DNA from: Actinomycetota bacterium
GTDB taxonomy: Bacteria; Acidobacteriota; Blastocatellia; Chloracidobacteriales; Chloracidobacteriaceae
DNA: 7,716 nucleotides
Assembly (NCBI GenBank): GCA_013298335.1
Contig: JAAFHI010000127.1
Coordinates: 1-7,716 of the forward strand
Direction of reading: 5' to 3'
How positions within the stretch are numbered: position 1 is the stretch's first letter; every line of letters starts with the position of its first letter. Shown here in pieces: positions 1-5,902 of the stretch. The notes below the pieces were generated by a model. That model was not told the origin of the DNA, did not search any database, and saw only the letters and a list, made by a program, of their open reading frames with translations. The translations under genes were made by a program, and so were the position numbers.

Positions 1-1
1 C

Positions 2-118
2 CGCTCGCGGTCGGTGGACCGCCGCTTTGCCGACGTCACCGCCGAGATGCGCCACTATCTCCTCGAACTGGGGGCGGATGCGGCCTTTACCGACAATCCC
101 GACAAGTTTCCGAAGTAA
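2..118 (+). CDS. C-terminal fragment of a probable glycerophosphodiester phosphodiesterase
   Basis: The window opens inside this reading frame, which gives 38 residues and ends in TAA at 116-118. The tail contains [17 protein letters not shown], which resembles the final strand and loop of the GDPD TIM barrel, where family members usually read like 'LGVDGIITDRPD'. Such enzymes hydrolyse glycerophosphodiesters to glycerol 3-phosphate and an alcohol. The metal-binding and catalytic residues lie upstream and cannot be seen, so the call rests on this short C-terminal motif only. It converges with bchG, and the two stop codons are separated by 102 bases filled by an inverted repeat. Confidence 0.55.
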   Translation, partial: RSRSVDRRFADVTAEMRHYLLELGADAAFTDNPDKFPK

Positions 119-221
119 TGGAGCGCGCGCATCCTGCGCGCATGGATTGAAAAGAACTCCATGCGCCCCTGAGTCAATTGAAATTCAGGAAAGACATGCG
201 CGCAGGATGCGCGCGCTCCAT
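118..221. repeat. 27-nt perfect inverted repeat spanning the convergent gap
   Basis: The arms are 118-144 and 195-221 and are exact reverse complements; the loop is 145-194. Each arm also holds its own small dyad, GCGCGC-ATCCT-GCGCGC or its complement, so each could fold alone. The element begins on the last base of the upstream TAA stop and ends on the first base of the bchG stop triplet read from the plus strand, so it occupies the whole space between the two converging genes. No clear T-run follows either arm. It may act as a bidirectional transcription end or may be a dispersed palindromic repeat; the sequence does not decide this. Confidence 0.8.
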
Positions 222-1156
222 CAGGAGCGGACGGCCCAGGCGGCGAGGAACATGCCGAGGACGAGGAAGCCCTGGGCGTGCGCGTTGTACCAGATGGCGG
301 TGTTGATCGGGTCCTTGAGGAAGCGCCGCTGGTAGTACACCTGCGGCAGCACCGTCGCGAAGACGAGCGCGCTCCAGAGCCACAGTCCGAGGCCGGCGAG
401 CACGACGGCGGCGCACAACTGGCCGATATTGAGGACCAGAACGCCGAATTTCGCCCCGCGCGCCACGCCGAACACCTGCGGGAGCGTGTGGATGTCCATC
501 CGGAGATCGCCTTCGAGCGACTTGAAGTCGTTGGTCGTCATGCTGCCGATACTGGCCACGACGTAGCACAGCGCCACCAGCGTGGCCGGGACGGTGATCG
601 TCCCCTTGAAGGTCAGTTCGCCCGACATCCACGGCAGTAAAATATAGGACACCGCCACCGTCGCGTTTCCGACCCAGAGAATGCGCTTCAACTTGATCGG
701 TCGCGCGCTGTAGAGGTGCGCGTTGGTGATGCCGATGACCGCGAGCGGCACAATCCACGGACTGAGGAAAAAAGCCGCGATGATGGTCAGGACGCACAGA
801 ATCGTGATGCCGATGGTCGCTTCGCGCAGGGTGATCCGCCCCGAGGGAATCGGGCGGTACGGCTCGTTGATGGCGTCCACGTCGCGGTCGAAGTAGTCGT
901 TCATCGCCTGGCACGTCCCGGAAATCAGCGGCCCGCTCATCAGCAGTCCGAGCCAGAACCGCCCGTCGGCGAGACTGCGGGTTGAAAACTGGGTACTGCA
1001 CATCGCGCCGCTCGCGTAGGCGCACATCACCGGAAACCACGTCACCGGCTTGAGGAGTTCGATCCACGCGGCGGTTTTCGCCGCCCATGAGATTTCGACC
1101 CGACGGGCGGGCGGAACGGATACCTTGGAATCGGTCGCGGAGGCGAAGGACTTCAC
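221..1156 (-). CDS. bchG: Bacteriochlorophyll/chlorophyll synthase (UbiA prenyltransferase family)
   Basis: This 311-residue integral membrane prenyltransferase should esterify (bacterio)chlorophyllide with geranylgeranyl or phytyl diphosphate, the step that anchors the pigment in the membrane. The first Asp-rich motif is NDYFDRDVD at residues 86-94, followed directly by AINEPYRPIPSG, which is diagnostic for BchG/ChlG/BchK rather than for quinone or heme prenyltransferases. LYSARPIKLK (148-157) and the second acidic motif NDFKSLEGD (209-217) are also family signatures. Several hydrophobic segments follow one another (for example 110-146, 184-207, 238-270, 293-309). The length matches known BchG. 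The start is a GTG with no obvious Shine-Dalgarno; an in-frame TAA lies 51 nt further upstream and no other start lies before the first membrane segment. The sequence does not separate BchG from ChlG or BchK; BchG is preferred because bchP and a PucC-like gene lie nearby. Confidence 0.92.
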   Translation of the reverse strand: MKSFASATDSKVSVPPARRVEISWAAKTAAWIELLKPVTWFPVMCAYASGAMCSTQFSTRSLADGRFWLGLLMSGPLISGTCQAMNDYFDRDVDAINEPYRPIPSGRITLREATIGITILCVLTIIAAFFLSPWIVPLAVIGITNAHLYSARPIKLKRILWVGNATVAVSYILLPWMSGELTFKGTITVPATLVALCYVVASIGSMTTNDFKSLEGDLRMDIHTLPQVFGVARGAKFGVLVLNIGQLCAAVVLAGLGLWLWSALVFATVLPQVYYQRRFLKDPINTAIWYNAHAQGFLVLGMFLAAWAVRS

Positions 1157-1240
1157 AGAAACAACTCGCTGACTTGGTTCAATTCGGGAAAAGGGTCTGT
1201 ATCCAACTTAGAAAATGGGAGCAGGAAACCAAAGGACAAT

Positions 1241-1894
1241 TCACCGATAGTTCGGAATGTTCCGACCGAGCACGATGTCGCGCGTTCCGACCCAGCCGCC
1301 GCCGGGCCGCCGCGCGAGGGTCACGATCCCGGACCCGCCGCGCCCTTCCTGCTTCGCCCGCTCGCCCGGAGTCAGGAGCGGATCGTCGGCGAAAAGGAAC
1401 TCGTCGATGTAGTACTCGTTTTTATCCGGCTCCTTCACGACCGGATGAATGTGCGCCGGGATGGCGGCGTTCGGATAGGGCGCGGGTCGGATCGTCCGAA
1501 ACCGGTACCGTCCCGTTGCGTCGGTCTTCATCCAGCCCCGGAGGTATCCGTGACGCCGGGCCGCGCCGGTCAGTCCGGGCCGCGGTTCATACAATCCCTT
1601 CGCGTTCGTCTGGTACACGTACAAAATGACGCCCGCCGCCGGTGTGCGGCCATCCGCCAGATAGATCGTCCCGCTCAATTCCAGCGGTTCGCCCGGTTCA
1701 CCCGGCGGGGCCACGTCCGTTTCCCACTTCAACTGGCCGGGCATTCCCGGATACATGCCGTCGCAGCCGTCGCAACCGCCCCCGACCGGCGCCCCCTTTC
1801 CCGGCGCGGGCGCGGGAAGCACGGACGAAGCGGGCGCGGCGCACCCGGTCAGTCCGATACACCCCAGCGCGAAAAGAAGAAGGAAGCGGAACAT
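1241..1894 (-). CDS. Lipoprotein with intradiol ring-cleavage dioxygenase-like domain
   Basis: The 217-residue product starts with a lipoprotein signal (MFRFLLLFALGCIGLTGC), with lipobox L15-T16-G17-C18, so it should be lipidated and face the outside of the cytoplasmic membrane or the periplasm. A low-complexity Ala/Pro/Gly linker and a CDGCD motif (41-45) lead to a beta-sandwich domain at about 70-217 like the catechol/protocatechuate 3,4-dioxygenase fold. Likely Fe(III) ligands are Y140 in RPAPYPN and H148 and H150 in PAHIHP; the fourth is Y117 (RRHGYLRG) or Y102. NEYYIDEFLFADDPLLT (159-175) and GRGGSGIV (184-191) match a group of exported intradiol-dioxygenase homologues whose substrate I do not know. 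The start is set by GGAGG 5 nt upstream; the frame is open to 2002, but that extension would bury the signal peptide. It lies 138 nt after bchP and 84 nt before bchG, probably in the same transcript. Its place in a pigment cluster is unusual. Confidence 0.85.
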   Translation of the reverse strand: MFRFLLLFALGCIGLTGCAAPASSVLPAPAPGKGAPVGGGCDGCDGMYPGMPGQLKWETDVAPPGEPGEPLELSGTIYLADGRTPAAGVILYVYQTNAKGLYEPRPGLTGAARRHGYLRGWMKTDATGRYRFRTIRPAPYPNAAIPAHIHPVVKEPDKNEYYIDEFLFADDPLLTPGERAKQEGRGGSGIVTLARRPGGGWVGTRDIVLGRNIPNYR

Positions 1895-1899
1895 CCCGA

Positions 1900-1904
1900 C
1901 CTCC
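1900..1904 (-). promoter_or_regulatory. Shine-Dalgarno GGAGG fixing the start of the dioxygenase-like lipoprotein
   Basis: Reading the minus strand, GGAGG stands 5 nt before the ATG at 1894. This start puts the signal peptide at the very N-terminus. It therefore decides between this ATG and the longer open frame that reaches 2002. Confidence 0.8.
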
Positions 1905-1927
1905 GGACGACATTTCCTCAGAAAATG

Positions 1928-1943
1928 GATTCGCCCGCGAATC
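1928..1943. promoter_or_regulatory. Perfect dyad GATTCGC-CC-GCGAATC in the bchP-dioxygenase gap
   Basis: Two 7-bp arms flank 2 bp, 34-49 nt upstream of the lipoprotein start codon. A further GATTCGC copy stands at 1977-1983 in the same orientation as the left arm. The spacing and the extra half-site suggest an operator. Read on the minus strand, the dyad is followed by CATTTTC, so a weak hairpin terminator or attenuator is the alternative. The function is inferred. Confidence 0.4.
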
Positions 1944-2032
1944 ATGCGCGCCGACACGAATTCAACACCGAAAGAAGATTCGCGCCTGTTCACATGACTC
2001 ACGGGCGATCTCGCACCGCGCGTTCCTGTTTC

Positions 2033-3238
2033 TCACGGCGTCAGCAACGGCTCGCCTGTCCGAACTGGCGCGTTGTAGGCCCCGAGCATGGCTTTCGTCA
2101 TGTGGTAGAGATTCTTCGACATGATGCGGACGCCGTCGGTCATCGGCATGCGGACGATCGTCTTGTACATATAGGACTGGAACGTCATGTCCTGAACGCC
2201 CTTGTCCTGACAGATCGCCACGAAGGCCTCGCGGCGGGCGTCGTTTTTGTAGTAGGCGTTCTGCATCACTTCGAGAAACCGGAACGTTGCGCCATATTTC
2301 TTGAGAAACGCTTTCTGGTATGCCTTGTGCAGCCGCTCGGCGCGCAGATCGGCGGCGCATTCGAGCATGGCCTGGGCGGCCATCTGTCCGCTCTTCATCG
2401 CGTAGAAGATGCCTTCGCCCGAACTCGACGCGACCAGTCCGGCGGCGTCGCCGACGAGGGCGACCCGGTTCGCGACCCACTTCTTGTAGGGCTTGAGCGG
2501 AATCGGCGCGCCTTCGCGAAGCATCGGGGCTTCGTCCACCCCGAGGTGGCGCTTGAAGGCTTCCATGTGTCTCTTGATGTTGGCGCTGCGGAGTGCCGTG
2601 CCGGTCCCGATGGCGACGTGATCGGCCTTCGGGAAGACCCACCCGTAGAAATCGGGCGAGAACCGGCTGTCATAATAGATATCGCACTGTTCGTTGAGGC
2701 GCTTGGCCGTCTCGGAGGTGAGGGCGAAGCGTTCCTGAACGGCGGCGGCGACGAGGCCGCCCTGATGGAGATCGAACTTTCGGGCCACGAACGAGTTGGC
2801 CCCGTCGGCGCCGATGATGGCGTCGGCGTTCAGCGTCAGCCGGCGTCCGTCGGTCGTGACGCAGACGACGGTCGCCCCGCGCTCGGTGGCGTCCACCTGC
2901 TCGACGCGGGCTTCGAGCACCATCGCCCCCGCCGCCTCGGCGCGCTTGCGCAGAAACTGGTCGAAGACCTCGCGGCAGACCATTCCGACGAATCCGTCGG
3001 TGATTGACATCTTCACGGCCCGGCCCGACGGGGCGTAGACCGCGACGGCGTCCACCCGCCGCTGGATCAGATGTTCCGGAATGTCGAATTCCCGAATCAG
3101 CACCGGCGGAATGGCGCCGCCGCAGGGCTTGATGCGGGAAAAACTCTTTTCGATCAGAACCGTCTCGACGCCCTCGCGGGCCAGGGTGGCCGCCGCGGTC
3201 GAACCGCCCGGACCGCCGCCGCAAACAATGACGCGCAT
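2033..3238 (-). CDS. bchP: Geranylgeranyl reductase (BchP/ChlP family)
   Basis: This 401-residue FAD-dependent reductase should reduce the geranylgeranyl tail of bacteriochlorophyll (or geranylgeranyl diphosphate) to phytyl, using NAD(P)H as a typical donor. The N-terminus carries the FAD dinucleotide-binding motif CGGGPGGSTAA (6-16), followed by a Glu at the end of the second strand (VLIEK, 27-31). KPCGGAIP (37-44) is a hallmark of the geranylgeranyl reductase family. GADGANS (143-149), FYGWVFPK (197-204) and the second FAD motif ALVGDAAG (260-267) with SSSGEGIFYAMKSG (271-284) are all present. The length is close to the roughly 390-400 residues usual for BchP. The ATG at 3238 has GGGAG 5 nt upstream; the frame stays open to 3403, but that extension has no family similarity. 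Archaeal lipid reductases share the fold, but the neighbours point to BchP. It is preceded by a long repeat-bearing gap, so it may have its own promoter. Confidence 0.92.
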   Translation of the reverse strand: MRVIVCGGGPGGSTAAATLAREGVETVLIEKSFSRIKPCGGAIPPVLIREFDIPEHLIQRRVDAVAVYAPSGRAVKMSITDGFVGMVCREVFDQFLRKRAEAAGAMVLEARVEQVDATERGATVVCVTTDGRRLTLNADAIIGADGANSFVARKFDLHQGGLVAAAVQERFALTSETAKRLNEQCDIYYDSRFSPDFYGWVFPKADHVAIGTGTALRSANIKRHMEAFKRHLGVDEAPMLREGAPIPLKPYKKWVANRVALVGDAAGLVASSSGEGIFYAMKSGQMAAQAMLECAADLRAERLHKAYQKAFLKKYGATFRFLEVMQNAYYKNDARREAFVAICQDKGVQDMTFQSYMYKTIVRMPMTDGVRIMSKNLYHMTKAMLGAYNAPVRTGEPLLTP

Positions 3239-3243
3239 AGCCG

Positions 3244-3248
3244 CTCCC
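3244..3248 (-). promoter_or_regulatory. Shine-Dalgarno GGGAG of bchP
   Basis: On the minus strand AAGGGAG ends 5 nt before the ATG at 3238. It supports this start, at the FAD-binding motif, over the open-frame extension to 3403. Confidence 0.7.
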
Positions 3249-3391
3249 TTTCCGTTTCGAATTCCGGCCCACGCGGACGAATGACCGAAACTCATTGAAA
3301 AATCGAACTTTAGGGGGGATTCCAGAGCCAATCCGGCAAGCGTCGTCCGGGACTGACCGAGAGTGTGTGTTTGAGGACAGAAGTATTGAAG

Positions 3392-3476
3392 GGAAAGGCG
3401 CATCTTGCTGGCGAGTCCCCGCTCAACAAGTTACGACACGCTCTCCCCGTCCTCACTGCTCTGTTTCTGAAACAGA
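3392..3476. repeat. Decayed fourth repeat copy ending in a 17-bp palindrome
   Basis: The stretch TTGCTGGCGAGTCCCCGCTCAACAAG and the following GACACGCT-CCCC block match the middle of the cores, but the CCACGCG stem is missing. In its place stands a perfect 17-bp palindrome, TCTGTTTC-T-GAAACAGA, at 3460-3476. I infer an older copy of the array that has diverged. Confidence 0.55.
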
Positions 3477-3482
3477 AGTTTT

Positions 3483-3577
3483 GCAGGAGGGGAGACGTTT
3501 GCTTGCTGCGTCCCCACTCAACAAGGACACGCTCCCCCCTGCAAACCGTGCCACGCGGAAACCGCCACACGTGGACT
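3483..3577. repeat. Repeat core, copy 1
   Basis: The core runs from GCAGGAGGGGAGACG to CGTGGACT. Its terminal stem (3551-3574) is weakened: the right arm reads CACGTGG instead of CGCGTGG, leaving 5 bp of uninterrupted pairing. Otherwise it differs from copy 3 at few positions. Confidence 0.8.
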
Positions 3578-3627
3578 TGAATCACTTTCAAAAACCGGTC
3601 GCGAATTTTGATTTCGCGTGAATGATG

Positions 3628-3722
3628 GCAGGGAGGGAGACATTCGCCTGCTGCGTCCCCACTCAACAAGGGCACGCTCCCCCCTGCAAACCGTCCCACG
3701 CGGAAACCGCCACGCGTGGACT
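3628..3722. repeat. Repeat core, copy 2
   Basis: The terminal stem at 3696-3719 is perfect (CCACGCG/CGCGTGG). The opening is the most diverged of the three (GCAGGGAGGGAGACATTCGC), while the central CTGCGTCCCCACTCAACAAG is identical in all three cores. Confidence 0.8.
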
Positions 3723-3769
3723 GAATTCCTTTTCGAAGACCATCGCGAAGCCGGTTCGCGGATTTGGAA

Positions 3770-3865
3770 GCAGGAGGGGAGACGTTTGCTTGCTGCGTCC
3801 CCACTCAACAAGGACACGCCCCCCACCTGCAACTCGCGCCACGCGGAAACCGCCACGCGTGGACT
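3770..3865. repeat. Repeat core, copy 3
   Basis: The opening matches copy 1 (GCAGGAGGGGAGACGTTTGC). The terminal stem at 3839-3862 is perfect. The pyrimidine arm is altered (CGCCCCCCACCTGC), which adds one base to the core. Its tail continues into the 3' end of pucC. Confidence 0.8.
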
Positions 3866-3891
3866 AAACTTTTTGAAGACCGTCGCGACGC

Positions 3892-5268
3892 TCAGTTCGC
3901 GCTGACGATGTCGGCAAAGCGATCCATCGTCTCATCCGTCTTCCGAACCGGTCGGGGCGTCGCCCCTCCCATCATCATCAACAAGGCCATCGAACCGATG
4001 AGCGTCGCGATTTCAAGGGCGAAAACCCCCTGATACGCGAGTCGCATATCCCCGGTCAGCCGCTCGATTCCGCTCCGGCCAAACCCGGCGACCAGTCCCG
4101 CCAGCGCCTGGGCCAGCGCCTGGGCGATGCCCCAGACTCCGAGATATGTGGCCGCCTGCCCCGGCTGGGTCATCTCCATCATCAGCGACAGCGCGCCGAC
4201 CGCGAACAACCCGTTCCCCGCTCCCAGCAGAATCACTCCGATTTTCAACAACGGGATGCTCCCCGTTCCGGCGGCGATCATGACGCCTAAACCCAACGTA
4301 CATAATAGCGCTCCGCAAAGCGTTATTTTTTTCCTCGATACGAACCGCGCCGCCACCAGTCCCGCAAAGAGCATCGTCACGAGCGTCGCGCCCCCCCACG
4401 CCGGTTGCAGCGCGGTGGTCTGCGCGAGGGTCATTTTCAAAATCTGCGCCCCGTAGGGCTCCATCAGGATGTCCTGCGCGTTGACACCGAAGATGCCGAG
4501 AAACACCACGCCGAAGAACAGTTTCGATTCCCGGCTGCTCGTCACCACCGCGAGCGTCTCGCGAAAGGTCAGTTTCGCCTCTTCCTCGACCGGGGCCTTG
4601 ACGTGGCGCGGTTCCATTCCGACCAGCGCCAGCACGACCAGCAGGGCCGAAATCCCGACCACCGTATAAAACAGCTTGAACAGCACCCCGTCGAGCGTGG
4701 CGAGGTCCATCGTGGTCACGTCGGCGCTCATCTTCGACAGGTTCAGCTTGAAGAAAACACTGATGCAGATGCCCGTGGCGACGATGCCGAACGCCACCAT
4801 CATGAACCACGCGATAGACACCGTCCGCGCCTTGTTCTTGCCCGAAAGGTCCGCCATCAGCGCCAGATACGACACCGACGCCGTGTTGATGCCGATGCCC
4901 CAGAGGGCAAAGGCGGTGACGCTCGCCACCGTGCCGATCACGAGGTGCGTCCGGAGCAGTTGCGCCGAATGAAAGATGAGCAGCAGGCTGGCCAGCGTCA
5001 CCGTCATCCCGCCCGCGATGTAGGGCGTGCGTTTCCACCCCCACAAGGGCCGCGTGTCGGAAACGTACCCCGCGAACGTCCGAATCGGACAGACCACGAA
5101 GTGCGCGAAGACCAGCACGCCGACGAGCGTCGCGCTCAATTGCCATTCACTGATCATCACCCGGTTGAGAACGCCGAACACAAGCAGGGCACTCATGCCA
5201 ACCGTTACATTGATCAATCCCAAACGACAGGTTTCAAAGACCGACAAGGAAGAATCCGAGGACCGCAT
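3892..5268 (-). CDS. pucC: BCH2/PucC-family MFS protein (light-harvesting or pigment assembly)
   Basis: The 458-residue product is a 12-helix-type major facilitator. Two regions identify the BCH2/PucC/LhaA family: GYVSDTRPLWGWKRTPYI (67-84), the family version of the MFS loop after helix 2, and AQDILMEPYGAQIL (264-277) at the start of the second half. Members help assemble light-harvesting or reaction-centre complexes, possibly by delivering bacteriochlorophyll; their exact transport activity is not settled. In purple bacteria the bch2 paralogue lies with bchG and bchP, as here, so this may be bch2 rather than a pucC tied to LH2. The ATG at 5268 has GGTGAGGTGG just upstream; the frame is open to 5367 but would overlap the preceding gene. 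It starts 13 nt after the SRPBCC gene, so the two are almost surely cotranscribed. Its last codons lie in a repeat tail. Confidence 0.9.
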   Translation of the reverse strand: MRSSDSSLSVFETCRLGLINVTVGMSALLVFGVLNRVMISEWQLSATLVGVLVFAHFVVCPIRTFAGYVSDTRPLWGWKRTPYIAGGMTVTLASLLLIFHSAQLLRTHLVIGTVASVTAFALWGIGINTASVSYLALMADLSGKNKARTVSIAWFMMVAFGIVATGICISVFFKLNLSKMSADVTTMDLATLDGVLFKLFYTVVGISALLVVLALVGMEPRHVKAPVEEEAKLTFRETLAVVTSSRESKLFFGVVFLGIFGVNAQDILMEPYGAQILKMTLAQTTALQPAWGGATLVTMLFAGLVAARFVSRKKITLCGALLCTLGLGVMIAAGTGSIPLLKIGVILLGAGNGLFAVGALSLMMEMTQPGQAATYLGVWGIAQALAQALAGLVAGFGRSGIERLTGDMRLAYQGVFALEIATLIGSMALLMMMGGATPRPVRKTDETMDRFADIVSAN

Positions 5269-5270
5269 AT

Positions 5271-5280
5271 CCACCTCACC
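5271..5280 (-). promoter_or_regulatory. Shine-Dalgarno of pucC within the 13-nt intergenic gap
   Basis: The minus strand reads GGTGAGGTGG, ending 2 nt before the ATG, with GAGG placed 5 nt before it. It sits entirely between the upstream stop and the pucC start, which favours the ATG at 5268 over the longer open frame. Confidence 0.65.
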
Positions 5281-5281
5281 C

Positions 5282-5836
5282 TCACGCGAATTGCCCGGAA
5301 GAGTGAATCTCCGATTCGAGGCTCGCGCCCAGAGACGTTTCAAGCGACCGCAGTATCTGACCCACAAACTGGCCCATCTTGCGATCCATCAGCTTCGCGC
5401 TGGTGCGCTCGACCCATCCGAGCGGCAGTTTCTTCATCGCACCCGGCAGGGTGAAGTCGATTCCAAACTCAAGGCTCGCATCCAGCCGCGACCGTCCGGC
5501 GGCAAGCTGGGTGACGCGAATGTCGCCGATGGCGCGTCCCAGAAAACTTCGTCCGTCGAAGCGGACCCGATCCCAGTCCAGCTCGAACGGCTGCCAGACG
5601 ACGCGCTCGTGACCGATGAAGCGCTGGCGAATCACCGAATGGACCCGAAAGACGTTCCCGAAGGGGTCTTCCATATCGAAGGACCACTGGTAAATCCCGC
5701 TCCGGTGCAATTGCGCCGTAATCACGCATTGCGGCACGGCACGCAACAGACGGCCCGGATCATGCAGATACAAAAAAGCGTCTGCCGGCGACAGCGGAAC
5801 AACCACGCTGCCGGAGGCGGTTCCGACAAGTTTCAT
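5282..5836 (-). CDS. SRPBCC/START-like protein linked to pucC
   Basis: The 184-residue protein has no signal peptide or membrane segment and should be cytoplasmic. Its opening VVVPLSPADAFLYLHDPGRLLRAVP (11-35) reads like the first strand and helix pair of the SRPBCC (Bet v 1/START) fold, and the Lys/Arg-rich helical stretch at about 142-175 fits the long C-terminal helix that closes the hydrophobic pocket. The middle is rich in alternating hydrophobic and polar residues, as expected of the beta-sheet. Family members bind lipids, polyketides or other hydrophobic ligands; no catalytic residue can be named. It is the first gene of the minus-strand block and ends 13 nt before pucC. A role in handling pigment or lipid with the PucC-like protein is an inference from this linkage. 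The ATG has only a weak AGG upstream. Confidence 0.65.
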   Translation of the reverse strand: MKLVGTASGSVVVPLSPADAFLYLHDPGRLLRAVPQCVITAQLHRSGIYQWSFDMEDPFGNVFRVHSVIRQRFIGHERVVWQPFELDWDRVRFDGRSFLGRAIGDIRVTQLAAGRSRLDASLEFGIDFTLPGAMKKLPLGWVERTSAKLMDRKMGQFVGQILRSLETSLGASLESEIHSSGQFA

Positions 5837-5902
5837 CGAAGTGCCTGATTTTCGGTTCGAGTGGAGTTCGTCGTGAAAGGCGCGTTCATCTCACCTGAAA
5901 GC

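Larger units (their letters stand above)
3239..3891. other. 653-bp non-coding gap between pucC and bchP
   Basis: The right-hand two thirds (about 3392-3891) are a tandem array of hairpin-bearing repeats, described separately. The remaining 3249-3391, next to bchP, shows no repeat, no clear gene and no promoter that I would defend. The open frames here are poor genes: they run through the repeat copies in different frames, because the copy spacings of 145 and 142 bp are not multiples of three. Confidence 0.75.
3483..3901. repeat. Tandem array of three ~143-bp repeats with internal hairpins
   Basis: Three well-conserved cores start at 3483, 3628 and 3770 (periods 145 and 142 bp) and measure 95, 95 and 96 bp. 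Linkers of 50 and 47 bp are also related to each other: all share an AACC/GACC-TCGCGA block and a TTCGCG block. The third linker-type tail runs on to about 3901, over the pucC stop codon at 3892-3894. Each core opens with a GCAGG-(A)GGGGA type arm that pairs with TCCCCCCTGC further on, and ends in a stem CCACGCG/CGCGTGG with a 10-nt loop. The array is not protein-coding, not a CRISPR, and has no transposase. It could form structured RNA in the pucC-bchP transcript or be a remnant of tandem duplication. Confidence 0.85.

Noticed and set aside
174..1088. 304-residue minus-strand frame overlapping bchG
   Set aside because: It is the shifted frame of bchG and lacks hydrophobic segments and prenyltransferase motifs.
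1445..3007. 520-residue open frame on the plus strand
   Set aside because: It is antisense to the dioxygenase-like gene and bchP, is rich in Arg, His and Asp, and shows no domain. It is a shadow of GC-rich codons on the other strand.
3363..3379. PpsR/CrtJ-type operator TGT-N12-ACA upstream of bchP
   Set aside because: The only candidate, TGT...ACA, has 10 bases between the half-sites and lies in a GT repeat, so the spacing is wrong.
3310..3856. Small proteins read through the repeat array on either strand
   Set aside because: Copy spacings of 145 and 142 bp shift the frame at every copy, and the translations only echo the repeat. No ribosome site supports them.
3881..3890. CGTCGCGACG palindrome just after the pucC stop as a terminator
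   Set aside because: The symmetry has no loop and no T-run, and the same block recurs in the repeat linkers, so it is better explained as part of the repeat.
3483..3901. CRISPR array
   Set aside because: The conserved part is about 95 bp and the linkers resemble one another, whereas a CRISPR has short repeats and unrelated spacers. No cas gene is present.
4013..5146. 377-residue minus-strand frame and a 349-residue plus-strand frame (4405-5454) across pucC
   Set aside because: Both have biased Arg/Gly/His-rich composition with no motif, and the pucC frame carries all family signatures here.
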